Of a DNA stretch of 36,363 bases, positions 8,138 to 16,997 are shown in pieces (position 1 is the stretch's first letter; each line of letters opens with the position of its first letter). The stretch is from assembly GCA_964592275.1 (NCBI GenBank), contig CAZQDJ010000009.1, positions 1 to 36,363 of the forward strand. The letters run 5' to 3'. This DNA is from CANNBR01 sp964592275 (GTDB lineage: Bacteria > Babelota > Babeliae > Babelales > CAIQNR01). Position numbers and translations under genes: made by a program. The notes under the pieces were generated by a model, which saw only the letters and a list, made by a program, of their open reading frames with translations, was not told where the DNA came from and ran no database searches.

Positions 8138-8905
8138 TTATCTACTATGAGCAAGTTGAATGACTGCTCCTGCAAGTTGTGCATTTTGATGACCTTGAAT
8201 ATTTGCTTGGGTCATTGCCAAAGTTGAAGCATTGCACTCTTCTAGCCAGCGAGGATCATTTTTTATAGTAAGCATCGCATCTTTAACATTTGCTATGTAG
8301 GTCATAATAGTAGGAGTAAGCCTTTTTGCTTCTGTATAGCCAGCTTTTCCGTTAAGTTTTGTAAAACTTTCAAGTAATGTAGAAAGAGTATATTTGAGAG
8401 CATCAAGGTCTCTAAAAGCAGCAGCGCGGGGGAATCTATTGCTTACGTATATACCATCTAAAGTATTTTTCAGTTCGTGCGGCTGTGTTGTCATAACAGC
8501 AGTAAGAAGTGGCTGATTTATTTGTTGGGCAAGAAGCTTAGGTCCAAAAGATCTTAGTGTTATATATCCTATGGCGGCAGCTCCACCTATGGTTCCAAGC
8601 CAGAGAGATGTTCCCCATTTTTGAGGATGAAAGAAGCTAAGTTCGATACCTGTATTTTTGTCCAAAAGATGTGCAATCGCACAAACTCCAGTATGACCAG
8701 CGGCAGCACCAAGCACCGAAAGAATCCCTGCTGCTACAAAATCACTTGTAGGCAAATCACTAATATACGTCGGTATACCTTTTATGCATTCGATTGTGCC
8801 TGCAATATCTTGTTCAGTTGTAGCACTATTTTTTTCTAAGCAAAAAATCGGTGCTATTTGAGTTATGATGAGCAATGAAAATAGTATTTTTTTTGAATAA
8901 TCCAT
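8138..8905 (-). CDS. Secreted or periplasmic protein of unknown function
   Basis: I do not recognise a family in this 255-residue protein. The N-terminus (KKILFSLLIITQIAPIFC) looks like a signal peptide, possibly cleaved near ILFSLL...IFC-LEK. Two further hydrophobic stretches lie near residues 55-80 (AAGILSVLGAAAGHTG) and 98-115 (WLGTIGGAAAIGYITL), so the mature protein may be membrane-attached. The rest is helical and polar. The start has a strong ribosome-binding site (AAAAGGAGAAACTC before ATG). It stands alone, convergent with the permease array and divergent from bamA. Confidence 0.7.
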   Translation of the reverse strand: MDYSKKILFSLLIITQIAPIFCLEKNSATTEQDIAGTIECIKGIPTYISDLPTSDFVAAGILSVLGAAAGHTGVCAIAHLLDKNTGIELSFFHPQKWGTSLWLGTIGGAAAIGYITLRSFGPKLLAQQINQPLLTAVMTTQPHELKNTLDGIYVSNRFPRAAAFRDLDALKYTLSTLLESFTKLNGKAGYTEAKRLTPTIMTYIANVKDAMLTIKNDPRWLEECNASTLAMTQANIQGHQNAQLAGAVIQLAHSR

Positions 8906-9085
8906 GAGTTTCTCCTTTTATTTTTTACATTTTTTAGTTGTACGTACTTTTTTTAAGCTTAAGAGAATAGGTGAGGCTTAGCATATCAGATTCTTACTTT
9001 AAGAAAATCACTTTGGTGGGTTTTTTTACACCTCTTGTTACACTAAGAGAGCGATGCCATTACTAAAGTACTTCGGAGAATTATT

Positions 9086-11686
9086 GTGCGATTTCTGGCC
9101 CCTGTTTTTTCTTTCATATTTTTTTTAGGAACATTGCACGTTATTGCTTCCGATGAGTCGGCATATTCTGTTTTTGTTCTCAAAACAATAAAAATACGTG
9201 GAATCTTTACTGGTAAAGATGAGTATATGCGTTTGTATGAACAAACGGTTGGTGATCCTTTTTCTCTTGAACGACATGAAGAATCATTACAAGCGATGAA
9301 ACATTATTTGGAAGCATCGGGGTATAAACAAGGAACAATACAAGCAACTTTGGCTTATGATAACCTTACGCAAACGGTGGTAGTGCGTATTGTTATTAAA
9401 AAAGGACCTCTTTTTTCTGTATCAGATATAACATGCGCCATAAGTGATGATGAAAATTTTTTATCTAAGAGTGAACGAGTTGCATTAGAAATAAAAATAA
9501 CAAAGCTTTTGATGAAAAAATATGCGACTGAAAAATTATGTGAAAAAACAAAAGATGCTATAAAAAAATGGTTGAAAGAAGATGGTTTTTTTGACCCATC
9601 AGTGACAATACAATCAATGATTTCAGCAAATAAAAAGATCTCTCTTTCTGTGACTGTTGTTCTTGGTAAACGAAAAAAACTGGTCTTCTTTGGGAATCAT
9701 TATTTTTCTAATTATGAACTACAACAAAAAGTAACCGATCTTGTTTTAGCTGATGTATTTCTTCCTTCTGCTATTGCAGCTCAGGAATTACAAACGGATT
9801 ATATCAAAAAAGGATTTTGGTCAGCATCGGTAGAAAGCGTGCAAGATGGGGTGGATAAGGAATATTTTATCATTAAAGAAGGTGTTCGTAGTTCGATAAA
9901 AAAAATAGTACTTAAAGGAATTGAAACGTTTGATGCAAAACGGTTACAGAAAGAATTTTTTAGGAAAATTGAACATGTACGTTTTTTTGATGAAGCGTTG
10001 GTAAAACAAGCGTTCCATGAGTGTATTCATTGGTATAAAAAACAAGGTTTTTGGGATGCAGTTATTGCGCGAGAAGAGTATGTTCCTGTTGAAGGAAAGC
10101 CTTCGCATTACATATTAGTTGCGGTCATTAATGAAGGGGAGCGACGTTTTTTATCGGAAATAAAAGTAGAGGGTTTTCCAGGATCGTATGAAGGTCTTCC
10201 GTTAGAAGATCTATTAAAAAAAACAAAAGGGCAGATTCCGTTTCCTGCTGAAGCAATTGGATTACAGCGCACGTTTCTTACTAAAAAATTACGCGAGCAA
10301 GGGTATTTGCATGGACACCTTTTACATCGATTGGAAGAAGATGATTGTGGTGGGCTGCGCATTGTATGGAGCTGTAAAAAAGATGAGCGTGTAGTATTTG
10401 GAAAAACAATCACACGCGGATATACCAAAGTTTCTTATGACCGAGTGATGAAGTTGCTTTCTTATAAAAAAGGGGAAGTGTGGAATAAAGAAAAAATTCA
10501 GCAATCTCTTGCTACTCTCAGGTCATTAGATATTTTTGAACGAGTTTCTTTATATCCATCATTCAATGATCTTTCGGCTCAAGAGCGCGATATGATTCTT
10601 ATGCTTAAAGAAGATGACCCGTTTGAAGTAAAATTACGGCTTGGTTTTGCTCAGGTGAGTAGGAATTTTTATTTTAAAAAAGGTTCAACGTACAAAGCAG
10701 GGGGTTCGTTTGTTTGGAAAAATCCCTCTTCGAGGGCCGATAGATTTGCTGTTGATGTTGATTACAATCGTTATGAAAAAAAAATTAATGCTTCGTACAA
10801 AATTCCTTTTTTGGGCGATCTGTCAGTTAATACAGTGTTTAAGGCGTACGCAAACAAGTATATTCAGCCGGTGTATATAGGTTCTAATAAGCCACTTTAT
10901 CAAGTATTACAACAAGGCTTTTTGATGGGGGTGAGTAAAAAACAAGGGCATTGTGATTTTGGATTAACGAGTGGGTTTGAATGGATGGAAACGAATGACA
11001 TTTCTTTTGAACTGGCTCGAGCAATTAATTTTAAAACTGATTTAGTCGACAAAAAAATTCCTTACTTTTTTATTGAGCCAATGATTTATGCGGATTTTTT
11101 GAATGACACCTTGAATCCAACGAAGGGTTTTTTTGGCATGGCCACTATAAAGGGGATGTTTCCTTTTAAAGAGAGCTCGTTTTTGGTGAAATTTTTAGGG
11201 GAATATGGGACCTTTATTCCTTTTGACCCAACCGTGTTAGCAATTCGATTGAGGACTGGCCATATCTTTAGGCGGGAATTTAGTGCGGTTATGCCTCCTG
11301 AACGTTTTTATCTTGGAGGTCCTTATTCGTTACGAGGTTACTTACAAGACTATTGTCCTCCTTTGGGTGCCTATGTTGATGATCTTGGGCAGGTTAATTA
11401 CGTTCCTCAGGGAGGCAAGACTATGCTTAATGCTAATTTTGAATTACGGATTCCCATAAATAAGCAAGTTGTGTGGGGGGCAGTGTTTCAGGATTTTGGA
11501 ATTTTAATAGAAGATGTAATTGCTCAAGGAATAGGCAGTTCAAAGCCGCTTGCAGCAACTGGATTTGGGGTTCGGTATATGACTCCAGTAGGTCCGTTAC
11601 GTTTTGATATAGGATGGAAGTGGCATAAGGATCGTCAAGAAGATCCTTCCTATGCGTGGTTTTTGACCTTTGGAAATGCTTTTTAG
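9086..11686 (+). CDS. bamA: Outer-membrane assembly factor BamA/Omp85 family
   Basis: BamA folds beta-barrel proteins into the outer membrane. This 866-residue protein starts with a signal peptide (RFLAPVFSFIFFLGTLHVIAS), continues with POTRA-type repeats to about residue 510, and ends in a C-terminal beta-barrel. The barrel carries GGPYSLRGYLQDY near residue 745, the form of the VRGF/Y motif on the inward loop, and the chain ends in Phe as outer-membrane barrels do. The start is GTG at 9086, supported by CGGAG 8 bp upstream; I see no better ATG. The protein is long because the POTRA region is long. It shows that the cell has an outer membrane. A TamA-like role is less likely given the length. 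Confidence 0.9.
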   Translation: MRFLAPVFSFIFFLGTLHVIASDESAYSVFVLKTIKIRGIFTGKDEYMRLYEQTVGDPFSLERHEESLQAMKHYLEASGYKQGTIQATLAYDNLTQTVVVRIVIKKGPLFSVSDITCAISDDENFLSKSERVALEIKITKLLMKKYATEKLCEKTKDAIKKWLKEDGFFDPSVTIQSMISANKKISLSVTVVLGKRKKLVFFGNHYFSNYELQQKVTDLVLADVFLPSAIAAQELQTDYIKKGFWSASVESVQDGVDKEYFIIKEGVRSSIKKIVLKGIETFDAKRLQKEFFRKIEHVRFFDEALVKQAFHECIHWYKKQGFWDAVIAREEYVPVEGKPSHYILVAVINEGERRFLSEIKVEGFPGSYEGLPLEDLLKKTKGQIPFPAEAIGLQRTFLTKKLREQGYLHGHLLHRLEEDDCGGLRIVWSCKKDERVVFGKTITRGYTKVSYDRVMKLLSYKKGEVWNKEKIQQSLATLRSLDIFERVSLYPSFNDLSAQERDMILMLKEDDPFEVKLRLGFAQVSRNFYFKKGSTYKAGGSFVWKNPSSRADRFAVDVDYNRYEKKINASYKIPFLGDLSVNTVFKAYANKYIQPVYIGSNKPLYQVLQQGFLMGVSKKQGHCDFGLTSGFEWMETNDISFELARAINFKTDLVDKKIPYFFIEPMIYADFLNDTLNPTKGFFGMATIKGMFPFKESSFLVKFLGEYGTFIPFDPTVLAIRLRTGHIFRREFSAVMPPERFYLGGPYSLRGYLQDYCPPLGAYVDDLGQVNYVPQGGKTMLNANFELRIPINKQVVWGAVFQDFGILIEDVIAQGIGSSKPLAATGFGVRYMTPVGPLRFDIGWKWHKDRQEDPSYAWFLTFGNAF

Positions 11687-11709
11687 TGGCTTGTTCTTTG
11701 CTTTCAATT

Positions 11710-11739
11710 TTGAAAGTGTTTATATTCAGGGAGTATAAA
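11710..11739 (+). promoter_or_regulatory. Likely sigma70-type promoter of the pot operon
   Basis: The -35 TTGAAA (11710-11715) and -10 TATAAA (11734-11739) are 18 bp apart. The start codon of the first gene is at 11763, with AAAGGATCTTT before it, so the leader would be short (about 15-20 nt). No other good promoter is seen before potA, potB, potC or potD, which overlap or nearly abut. Confidence 0.5.
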
Positions 11740-11762
11740 ACTATGGAATATAAAGGATCTTT

Positions 11763-12428
11763 ATGAATCACACCGAAAAATCTGTTAATACGAAAGCGCT
11801 CTTGAGCCATGAGCTTGCGCATCATTTTCCTTATGCTGTTTTTTCTGTTGCAATTAGCTTTGTTGGTGCAGCGCTTTTGGGATATTTTTCATTTGGTGCA
11901 TCGCCAGAGGTCGTAGAATCTGGCTCTGGGGTGTTGTTTCATTCATTCCATTTTCTTCACATTGTGTTTGCCGCAACAGGAGCAGTGCTTACCTATTTTA
12001 AATACTCAGATCGTCTTTTAAGAGGATTAATATTAGGGGCTTTAAATGCCGCTTTTTTCTGTATTCTTTCTGATATTTTTATGCCGTATCTTGTGGGGAC
12101 TATTTTAGGAGTGAATATGGAATTGCATATTTGCTTTATGCATGAAATGCATAATATTGTTCCCTTCTTGCTTGTAGGTATTTTTAATGGATGGTTATTA
12201 AGCAAACATCATACGGGGAAAAAAAGCTTTTATTCTATCTGGTCCCATTTTGCTCATATTTTGGTCAGTTCTTTAGCTTCCATGATGTATCTTATTTCTA
12301 ATGGTATGCATGATTGGATGCCATACATGGGTATTTTGTTTGCGTTTCTGGTAGTGGCAGTTGTTGTTCCTTGTACTCTTTCTGATGTAGTGGTACCGGT
12401 CTATGCGGCCCGTTTAGGAAAAGAGTAA
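11763..12428 (+). CDS. Histidine-rich membrane protein heading the pot operon
   Basis: I do not recognise a family in this 221-residue protein. It has five or six hydrophobic segments, so it is an inner-membrane protein. Histidines cluster at membrane edges: SHELAHHFPYAVF near residue 19, FHSFHFLHIVFA near 59, ELHICFMHEMHNIVPF near 120, KHHTGKK near 147 and WSHFAHIL near 156. Such spacing can bind metal or sense pH, but that is inference. Its stop overlaps the potA start by one base (TAATG), so the two are translationally coupled. Its place at the head of the polyamine importer operon suggests a link with polyamine transport or its control. Confidence 0.75.
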   Translation: MNHTEKSVNTKALLSHELAHHFPYAVFSVAISFVGAALLGYFSFGASPEVVESGSGVLFHSFHFLHIVFAATGAVLTYFKYSDRLLRGLILGALNAAFFCILSDIFMPYLVGTILGVNMELHICFMHEMHNIVPFLLVGIFNGWLLSKHHTGKKSFYSIWSHFAHILVSSLASMMYLISNGMHDWMPYMGILFAFLVVAVVVPCTLSDVVVPVYAARLGKE

Positions 12429-13519
12429 TGAGAAGTATTCGGCTCAAAAATATTGAAAAATCATTTAATGGTGAACTGATCCTTGAAAACATTAATCTCA
12501 CTATTCCAGAGGGTAAATTTTTTGCTCTTCTAGGACCGAGTGGGTGTGGTAAAACAACGATCCTTCGTCTTATTGCGGGGTTTGAAGCTCCTGATAATGG
12601 AAGTATTTTACTGGGTGATACTGATATTACTCATGTGCCGATTAATCATCGTCGTATTAATACGGTATTTCAAAATTATGCACTTTTCCCTCACATGAAT
12701 GTGTTTGATAATGTTGCATACAGTTTGATGCTTAAAAAATTAGATGAAGAATTAATAAAAAGTCGTGTATTCAAAATTCTTAAAGCGGTTCGCCTTGAGC
12801 ATCAAATTTATAAACCGATTAATCAACTTTCTGGTGGACAGCAACAACGTGTAGCTCTTGCGCGAGCAATTATTAATGAACCAGAAGTGTTGTTGCTTGA
12901 TGAACCGCTTGCTGCGCTTGATGTAAAACTTCGTGAACAAATGCTTATTGAACTTATGGATTTGCAAGAAACATTACGTACTACGTTTGTGTACATTACT
13001 CATGATCAAACGGAAGCGCTGACTCTTGCAGATCAAATGGCGATTATGAATTATGATGGTCGCATTGAGCAAATCGGTACGCCGCGCGAAATTTACGAAT
13101 TTCCGATTTCATCATTTGTGGCACAATTTGTGGGTAAAATGAATATTTTTCGGGGTACGCTGCATATTGGCCATAAAGTGTCGTTTGTGGAAGAAACAAA
13201 CCTTGGAGCTTTTGAAGTTGCTGCTGGTGCACGTGTGCCATGGATGGTTGAAGGTGGACAAGTACTTATGGGTGTTCGTCCAGAAAAGATCTGGATTAGC
13301 AAAAAAGCTGAAGAAAATTTTTCTAATCATTTGACTGGCAAGGTCGAATCGATTGTGTACCATGGTCCTGCTACTCAATATAATGTGCGTCTTAAAAATG
13401 GTACGCGTATTGAAGTATTTGAACAAAATGAAGAACATTTTCCTAAAGATAAAATAGATTATGATGATCATGTGTATCTCCATTGGCAAAAAGAAAACGC
13501 TGTTTTGTTAGAACGCTAA
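12428..13519 (+). CDS. potA: Spermidine/putrescine ABC transporter ATPase
   Basis: PotA powers polyamine import through PotB and PotC. It has 363 residues. Walker A GPSGCGKTT is at 36-44, the Q-loop FQNYALFPHM near 81-90, the signature LSGGQQQR at 134-141, Walker B LLLDEP at 155-160, and the switch His in YITHDQTEA. The C-terminal 110 residues form a TOBE-type regulatory domain with MGVRPEKIWI. It is coupled to the preceding membrane gene by a one-base overlap and lies 12 bp before potB. Family assignment is secure; polyamine specificity rests on the complete potABCD order. Confidence 0.95.
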   Translation: MRSIRLKNIEKSFNGELILENINLTIPEGKFFALLGPSGCGKTTILRLIAGFEAPDNGSILLGDTDITHVPINHRRINTVFQNYALFPHMNVFDNVAYSLMLKKLDEELIKSRVFKILKAVRLEHQIYKPINQLSGGQQQRVALARAIINEPEVLLLDEPLAALDVKLREQMLIELMDLQETLRTTFVYITHDQTEALTLADQMAIMNYDGRIEQIGTPREIYEFPISSFVAQFVGKMNIFRGTLHIGHKVSFVEETNLGAFEVAAGARVPWMVEGGQVLMGVRPEKIWISKKAEENFSNHLTGKVESIVYHGPATQYNVRLKNGTRIEVFEQNEEHFPKDKIDYDDHVYLHWQKENAVLLER

Positions 13520-13531
13520 GGGAGCTTTTAT

Positions 13532-14407
13532 ATGAAAACAAAAAAAGCCTTAGTGCAGAAAGAAAATTCTTTTTTTTGGGGAATGGTTGCCCTTGTGTGG
13601 CAAGCGCTCTTTTTTTATTTGCCGCTTTCATTTTTGCTAACAACAAGCTTTGTTAAATATCTTCCTTCGACGACTACATCCTATTTTTCTCTCGATTATT
13701 ATTTCTATTTATTTCAGCCAGTCTATGGGTACATATTTCTGCGGTCGTTATTAGTAGCAAGTTGTACGGTACTTGTTACTCTTGCAATTGCTTACCCTGT
13801 TGCGTATTACTTAGCGCTCAAAGTTTCAAATCGATGGAAGAGTACCTTGTTTGCTCTGTTGATTTTGCCTTTTTGGACTAATTTTTTATTGCTGGTGTAT
13901 TCCTGGTATTTTTTGCTTGAGTCTGATGGGTTGGTAAATACTGTGCTTTTAAAAATGGGTCTTATTTCTACACCGTTGCATTTGATGAACACGACTGGCG
14001 CCATCTATTTTGGCATGTTTTATTGTTATCTTCCCTTCATGTTATTACCGCTTTACAGTTCTTTGGAAAAACTTGATCCAAAACTTTTGGAAGCTTCTGC
14101 TGATCTTGGTGCAAATTTTTGGCAAACATTACGTAATATTATTATTCCTTTAACAACTTCAGGTATTCAGACAGGGGCATTGCTTGTGTTTGTGCCTGCT
14201 TTTGGCGAATTTGTGATTCCTGCATTATTGGGCGGAGATAAAACTATGTATGTAGGGTCAGTTATTACTCATTACTTTTTAACAGTGCGAAATGTTCCAT
14301 TGGGTTCTGCTTTTACGTGTATGACAGCCTTGGTGCTCGTGGCATTTGTTACGATAGTATTCAAAATAGTTCGCTTTGCGTTTGGGAGAGATAGCTATGG
14401 CTCGTAA
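13532..14407 (+). CDS. potB: Spermidine/putrescine ABC transporter permease PotB
   Basis: This 291-residue inner-membrane protein has six predicted helices. The ABC importer EAA loop appears as LEASADLGANFWQTLRNIII (near 185-204), which docks with PotA. The FVPAFGEFVIPALLGG segment is typical of PotB. The start has AGGGAGCTTTTAT upstream. It ends inside the start of potC (11-bp overlap), so the two permeases are made together. Confidence 0.94.
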   Translation: MKTKKALVQKENSFFWGMVALVWQALFFYLPLSFLLTTSFVKYLPSTTTSYFSLDYYFYLFQPVYGYIFLRSLLVASCTVLVTLAIAYPVAYYLALKVSNRWKSTLFALLILPFWTNFLLLVYSWYFLLESDGLVNTVLLKMGLISTPLHLMNTTGAIYFGMFYCYLPFMLLPLYSSLEKLDPKLLEASADLGANFWQTLRNIIIPLTTSGIQTGALLVFVPAFGEFVIPALLGGDKTMYVGSVITHYFLTVRNVPLGSAFTCMTALVLVAFVTIVFKIVRFAFGRDSYGS

Positions 14408-15182
14408 ACAGTTTTCCTATCAGTCTTTGCTGTTACCTATTTGGGTATCGATGGCGTATCTCTTTTTATATTTGCCGCTTTTTGTTTTGATTGCGTTTTC
14501 ATTTAATAAAGTTGAATTTCCTTATCGCTGGGTTGGTTTTTCGTGGCGCTGGTATCAGGAGTTATTTGCTTCAACAGAAATTTGGCAGGCAGCCTGGAAT
14601 TCCTTACTTGTAGGAAGCTGTGCAGTATTTTTGAGTTTAGTAATTGGACTTTTTTTTGTGATGTGGAATGCACAACGCAAATCGGATTATTTACTTACTT
14701 TTTTTTATCCTAATTTAATTGTGCCCGAAATTGTGTTTACCGTAGGCTTACTTAGTTTTTTTGTGTTTTTCAATGTGCCATTGGGCCTTTTGACGCTGAT
14801 CGTTGGACACACCTTGCTCGGTCTTGGTTACACGATTCCTATTTTACATGCACGGTTTATTACCCTTGATCGAAACATTATCGAAGCTTCTCTTGATCTA
14901 GGAGCAACGTATCGTCAAACGTTTTACAAAGTGGTGTTGCCGATTCTTACACCGGCATTAGTGGCTGCAGGGCTTTTAGTTTTTATTCTTTCGCTCGATG
15001 ATTTTTTGATTGCTTTCTTTTGTGCTGGAGCATCGGCACAAACATTGCCACTTTTTATTTTTAGCATGATACGAACAGGAGTTTCCCCTGTGGTTAATGC
15101 CCTTGCAACAGTGATGCTGTCGATTAGTGGCGTATTAGTAATTGCGTTCTGTTCATTACGAGTAAGGGCACGGGTATGGTAA
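14397..15182 (+). CDS. potC: Spermidine/putrescine ABC transporter permease PotC
   Basis: This second permease has 261 residues and six helices. The EAA loop IEASLDLGATYRQTFYKVVL is near residues 161-180, and SLDDFLIAFF is typical of PotC. I chose ATG at 14397, because GGGAGAG lies 8 bp before it; the in-frame ATG at 14376 would have no such site and would lengthen the overlap with potB. The stop overlaps the potD start by 7 bp. Confidence 0.93.
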   Translation: MARKQFSYQSLLLPIWVSMAYLFLYLPLFVLIAFSFNKVEFPYRWVGFSWRWYQELFASTEIWQAAWNSLLVGSCAVFLSLVIGLFFVMWNAQRKSDYLLTFFYPNLIVPEIVFTVGLLSFFVFFNVPLGLLTLIVGHTLLGLGYTIPILHARFITLDRNIIEASLDLGATYRQTFYKVVLPILTPALVAAGLLVFILSLDDFLIAFFCAGASAQTLPLFIFSMIRTGVSPVVNALATVMLSISGVLVIAFCSLRVRARVW

Positions 15183-16249
15183 GTTCACGATCTTTTACGT
15201 TGTATGTTGCCTTTGTCGTTTTTTGGGTAGCTGCCATATTTGGCTTTTTGTATATACCGAGCCTTTTTCGTGCTTTTGAAAATAAACGTTCAATCAATGT
15301 CTTTATGTGGTCAGGAGTAGTTGATCCACAGGTATTAGTAGATTTTGAAAAAGAGAGTGGTATTAAAGTTAATGTGAGTTATTTTGAGGGAAACGATGAA
15401 TTGATTGTCAAAGTGCTTGCAACAAAAGGCAAGGGGTATGACATGATTGTTCCTTCAGATTATGCGATTACTTTTTTTACTGAACATGGGCTTCTTAAAA
15501 AAATAGATAAAACAAAATTAGATTTCTGGCCTGCTATTCATCCTAAATTTCTTAATCATTGGTTTGATCCTTTAAATGAATATTCTGTGCCTGCCGAATG
15601 GTACGTGCTTGGGTTGGGTATGAACAAAAAACATTTTCCTCAAGGACTTCCAGAAGCAAGTTTGAAAACATTTTTTGAACCATTAGGTACCTATAGAATT
15701 GGAGCACTTAATGATAGTAAAGAACTTGCTGCACTTGCAGTAAAATATCGGTATGGAAAGCTACGTGCTATTTCTAAAGAAGAAACAAAAGATATTAAGC
15801 ATCTTATGATAAAGCAAAAACGGTATGTAGAAGCGTATACTGATTTTCGTGGTGATTTTTTACTTGAATCAGGTAATTGCTCGGTAGTGTTGGTTCCAAT
15901 TTCTGTTATTTGGAAAACCTTAGCGAAAAATGATTCCGTTGCATTTTTGTTACCTAAAGAAGGAACTTTTTTGGGCATTGAAAATTATGCCATTTTAGAA
16001 AGTTCTACCAAAGAAGAGTTGGTCTATCAGTTTATGAACTATCTTTTTAGGCTTGATGTACAAAAACACAATTTTAATAATCGTATTTTACTTTCCACGC
16101 GTAGCGATGCGGATTTTATTCTAGAGAATTCTATTTTGCGTGAATGCTTTGAAAAGATTGGTGATCAGCCTGGTGGAGCACAACTTTTTGAGCATCTGTT
16201 AACTGATGAACAGGTGAATGATATCTGGATGGCAGTTAAAGGGCTTTAG
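15176..16249 (+). CDS. potD: Spermidine/putrescine-binding protein PotD/PotF family
   Basis: This 357-residue substrate-binding protein delivers polyamine to PotBC. It opens with a hydrophobic segment (TLYVAFVVFWVAAIFGFLYI, residues 7-26) without an obvious cleavage site or lipobox Cys, so it may stay anchored in the inner membrane. The mature part starts with INVFMWSGVVDPQVLVDFEK and continues with GYDMIVPSDYAITFF, both typical of the PotD/F family. The family usually carries the motif W-x-D near the binding site; here I could not fix all ligand residues. It is the last gene of the operon. Confidence 0.92.
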   Translation: MVSSRSFTLYVAFVVFWVAAIFGFLYIPSLFRAFENKRSINVFMWSGVVDPQVLVDFEKESGIKVNVSYFEGNDELIVKVLATKGKGYDMIVPSDYAITFFTEHGLLKKIDKTKLDFWPAIHPKFLNHWFDPLNEYSVPAEWYVLGLGMNKKHFPQGLPEASLKTFFEPLGTYRIGALNDSKELAALAVKYRYGKLRAISKEETKDIKHLMIKQKRYVEAYTDFRGDFLLESGNCSVVLVPISVIWKTLAKNDSVAFLLPKEGTFLGIENYAILESSTKEELVYQFMNYLFRLDVQKHNFNNRILLSTRSDADFILENSILRECFEKIGDQPGGAQLFEHLLTDEQVNDIWMAVKGL

Positions 16250-16284
16250 AAAAAAAGGGGCCCTTTTCAGAACCCCCCGGAGTA

Positions 16285-16617
16285 TTATTTAGTTATTTTT
16301 GTTGGAGTTGTTTTTACTACATTCGCCATAGCAGCCATAGTCGCTTGCATATGAGTTCCTGCAGCCATAAGTCCACATTTTATGCCTTCATGATAAGCGT
16401 CTTGCATGCATTGCATACATTGCTTCATAAGATCTGAATTTAGCGGTTTGCATAGTTCGCTCATTTTTACCATAACTGAATTTTGCACAGACATGTCTTG
16501 CATGCAGGGTGCAAAAAGTTGGTTTGCCATTTCTGTTACGCTCGTTAATGTTTGCGTAGTTGATCCGAATGTATTTCCGCTTGCTATTAAAACAAACAGA
16601 CAAAGAACTTTTTTCAT
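16285..16617 (-). CDS. Small secreted Cys/Met-rich protein, unknown family
   Basis: This 110-residue protein has a clear signal peptide (KKVLCLFVLIASGNTFGS). The mature part is helical and rich in Met and Cys: APCMQDMS, ELCKPL, the paired CMQCMQ near residue 68, and IKCGLMAAGTHMQATMAAM. Five mature cysteines could form disulfides or bind metal. The start is preceded by AAAAAGGATAGTAC. It has no recognised homologue and stands alone on the minus strand behind the pot operon. Confidence 0.7.
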   Translation of the reverse strand: MKKVLCLFVLIASGNTFGSTTQTLTSVTEMANQLFAPCMQDMSVQNSVMVKMSELCKPLNSDLMKQCMQCMQDAYHEGIKCGLMAAGTHMQATMAAMANVVKTTPTKITK

Positions 16618-16997
16618 GTACTATCCTTTTTTTGGTACTTATCCCTTTTTCAGCGCTTATCGAGCGCATTTTTACTTGTGTACCGATACAAGTAGTTGTC
16701 TATTATTCTATTATGTTTTTTTATAAAAATAAATATTTTATATTAGAAATGTTTAAAATGAATGAAAGATGCCTTATTTTTTTATGATCTATCGTTTTGT
16801 TAGGTAAGACTTTCTCAATGAGAAGGAGCTCTTAAAAAAGATCTTAAAGATAAAATATAAAAAAAGTCTCTCGACTTGGAACTTAGGAGAATATGAGATA
16901 GGATCTTTTGCGGTAAAAAAGCTTTTGAAGTCCACCTTAACAATAAATAATTTAAGCGTAGCACGTAGTTTTATAGAGACAAACAAGGAGTAAAAAG
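16618..16997. other. AT-rich spacer before the exported glycosyltransferase gene
   Basis: This 380-bp stretch has no gene I can support. It must contain the promoter of the small secreted protein (minus) and of the glycosyltransferase (plus). TTGAAG near 16925 followed by AATAAT is a possible but off-spaced promoter. No strong hairpin is seen. Confidence 0.4.

Noticed and set aside
11433..11825. Open frame of 130 codons on the minus strand across the bamA end and the next gene start
   Set aside because: It is antisense to the bamA barrel and the pot-operon promoter, has no ribosome-binding site and no family features.
13112..13489. Open frame of 125 codons on the minus strand within potA
   Set aside because: It is fully antisense to the potA regulatory domain and has no features of its own.
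16250..16284. Terminator between potD and the small secreted gene
   Set aside because: AAAAGGGGCCCTTTT is palindromic but leaves no loop, and the alternative GGGG/CCCC stem is short with no T run next to it.
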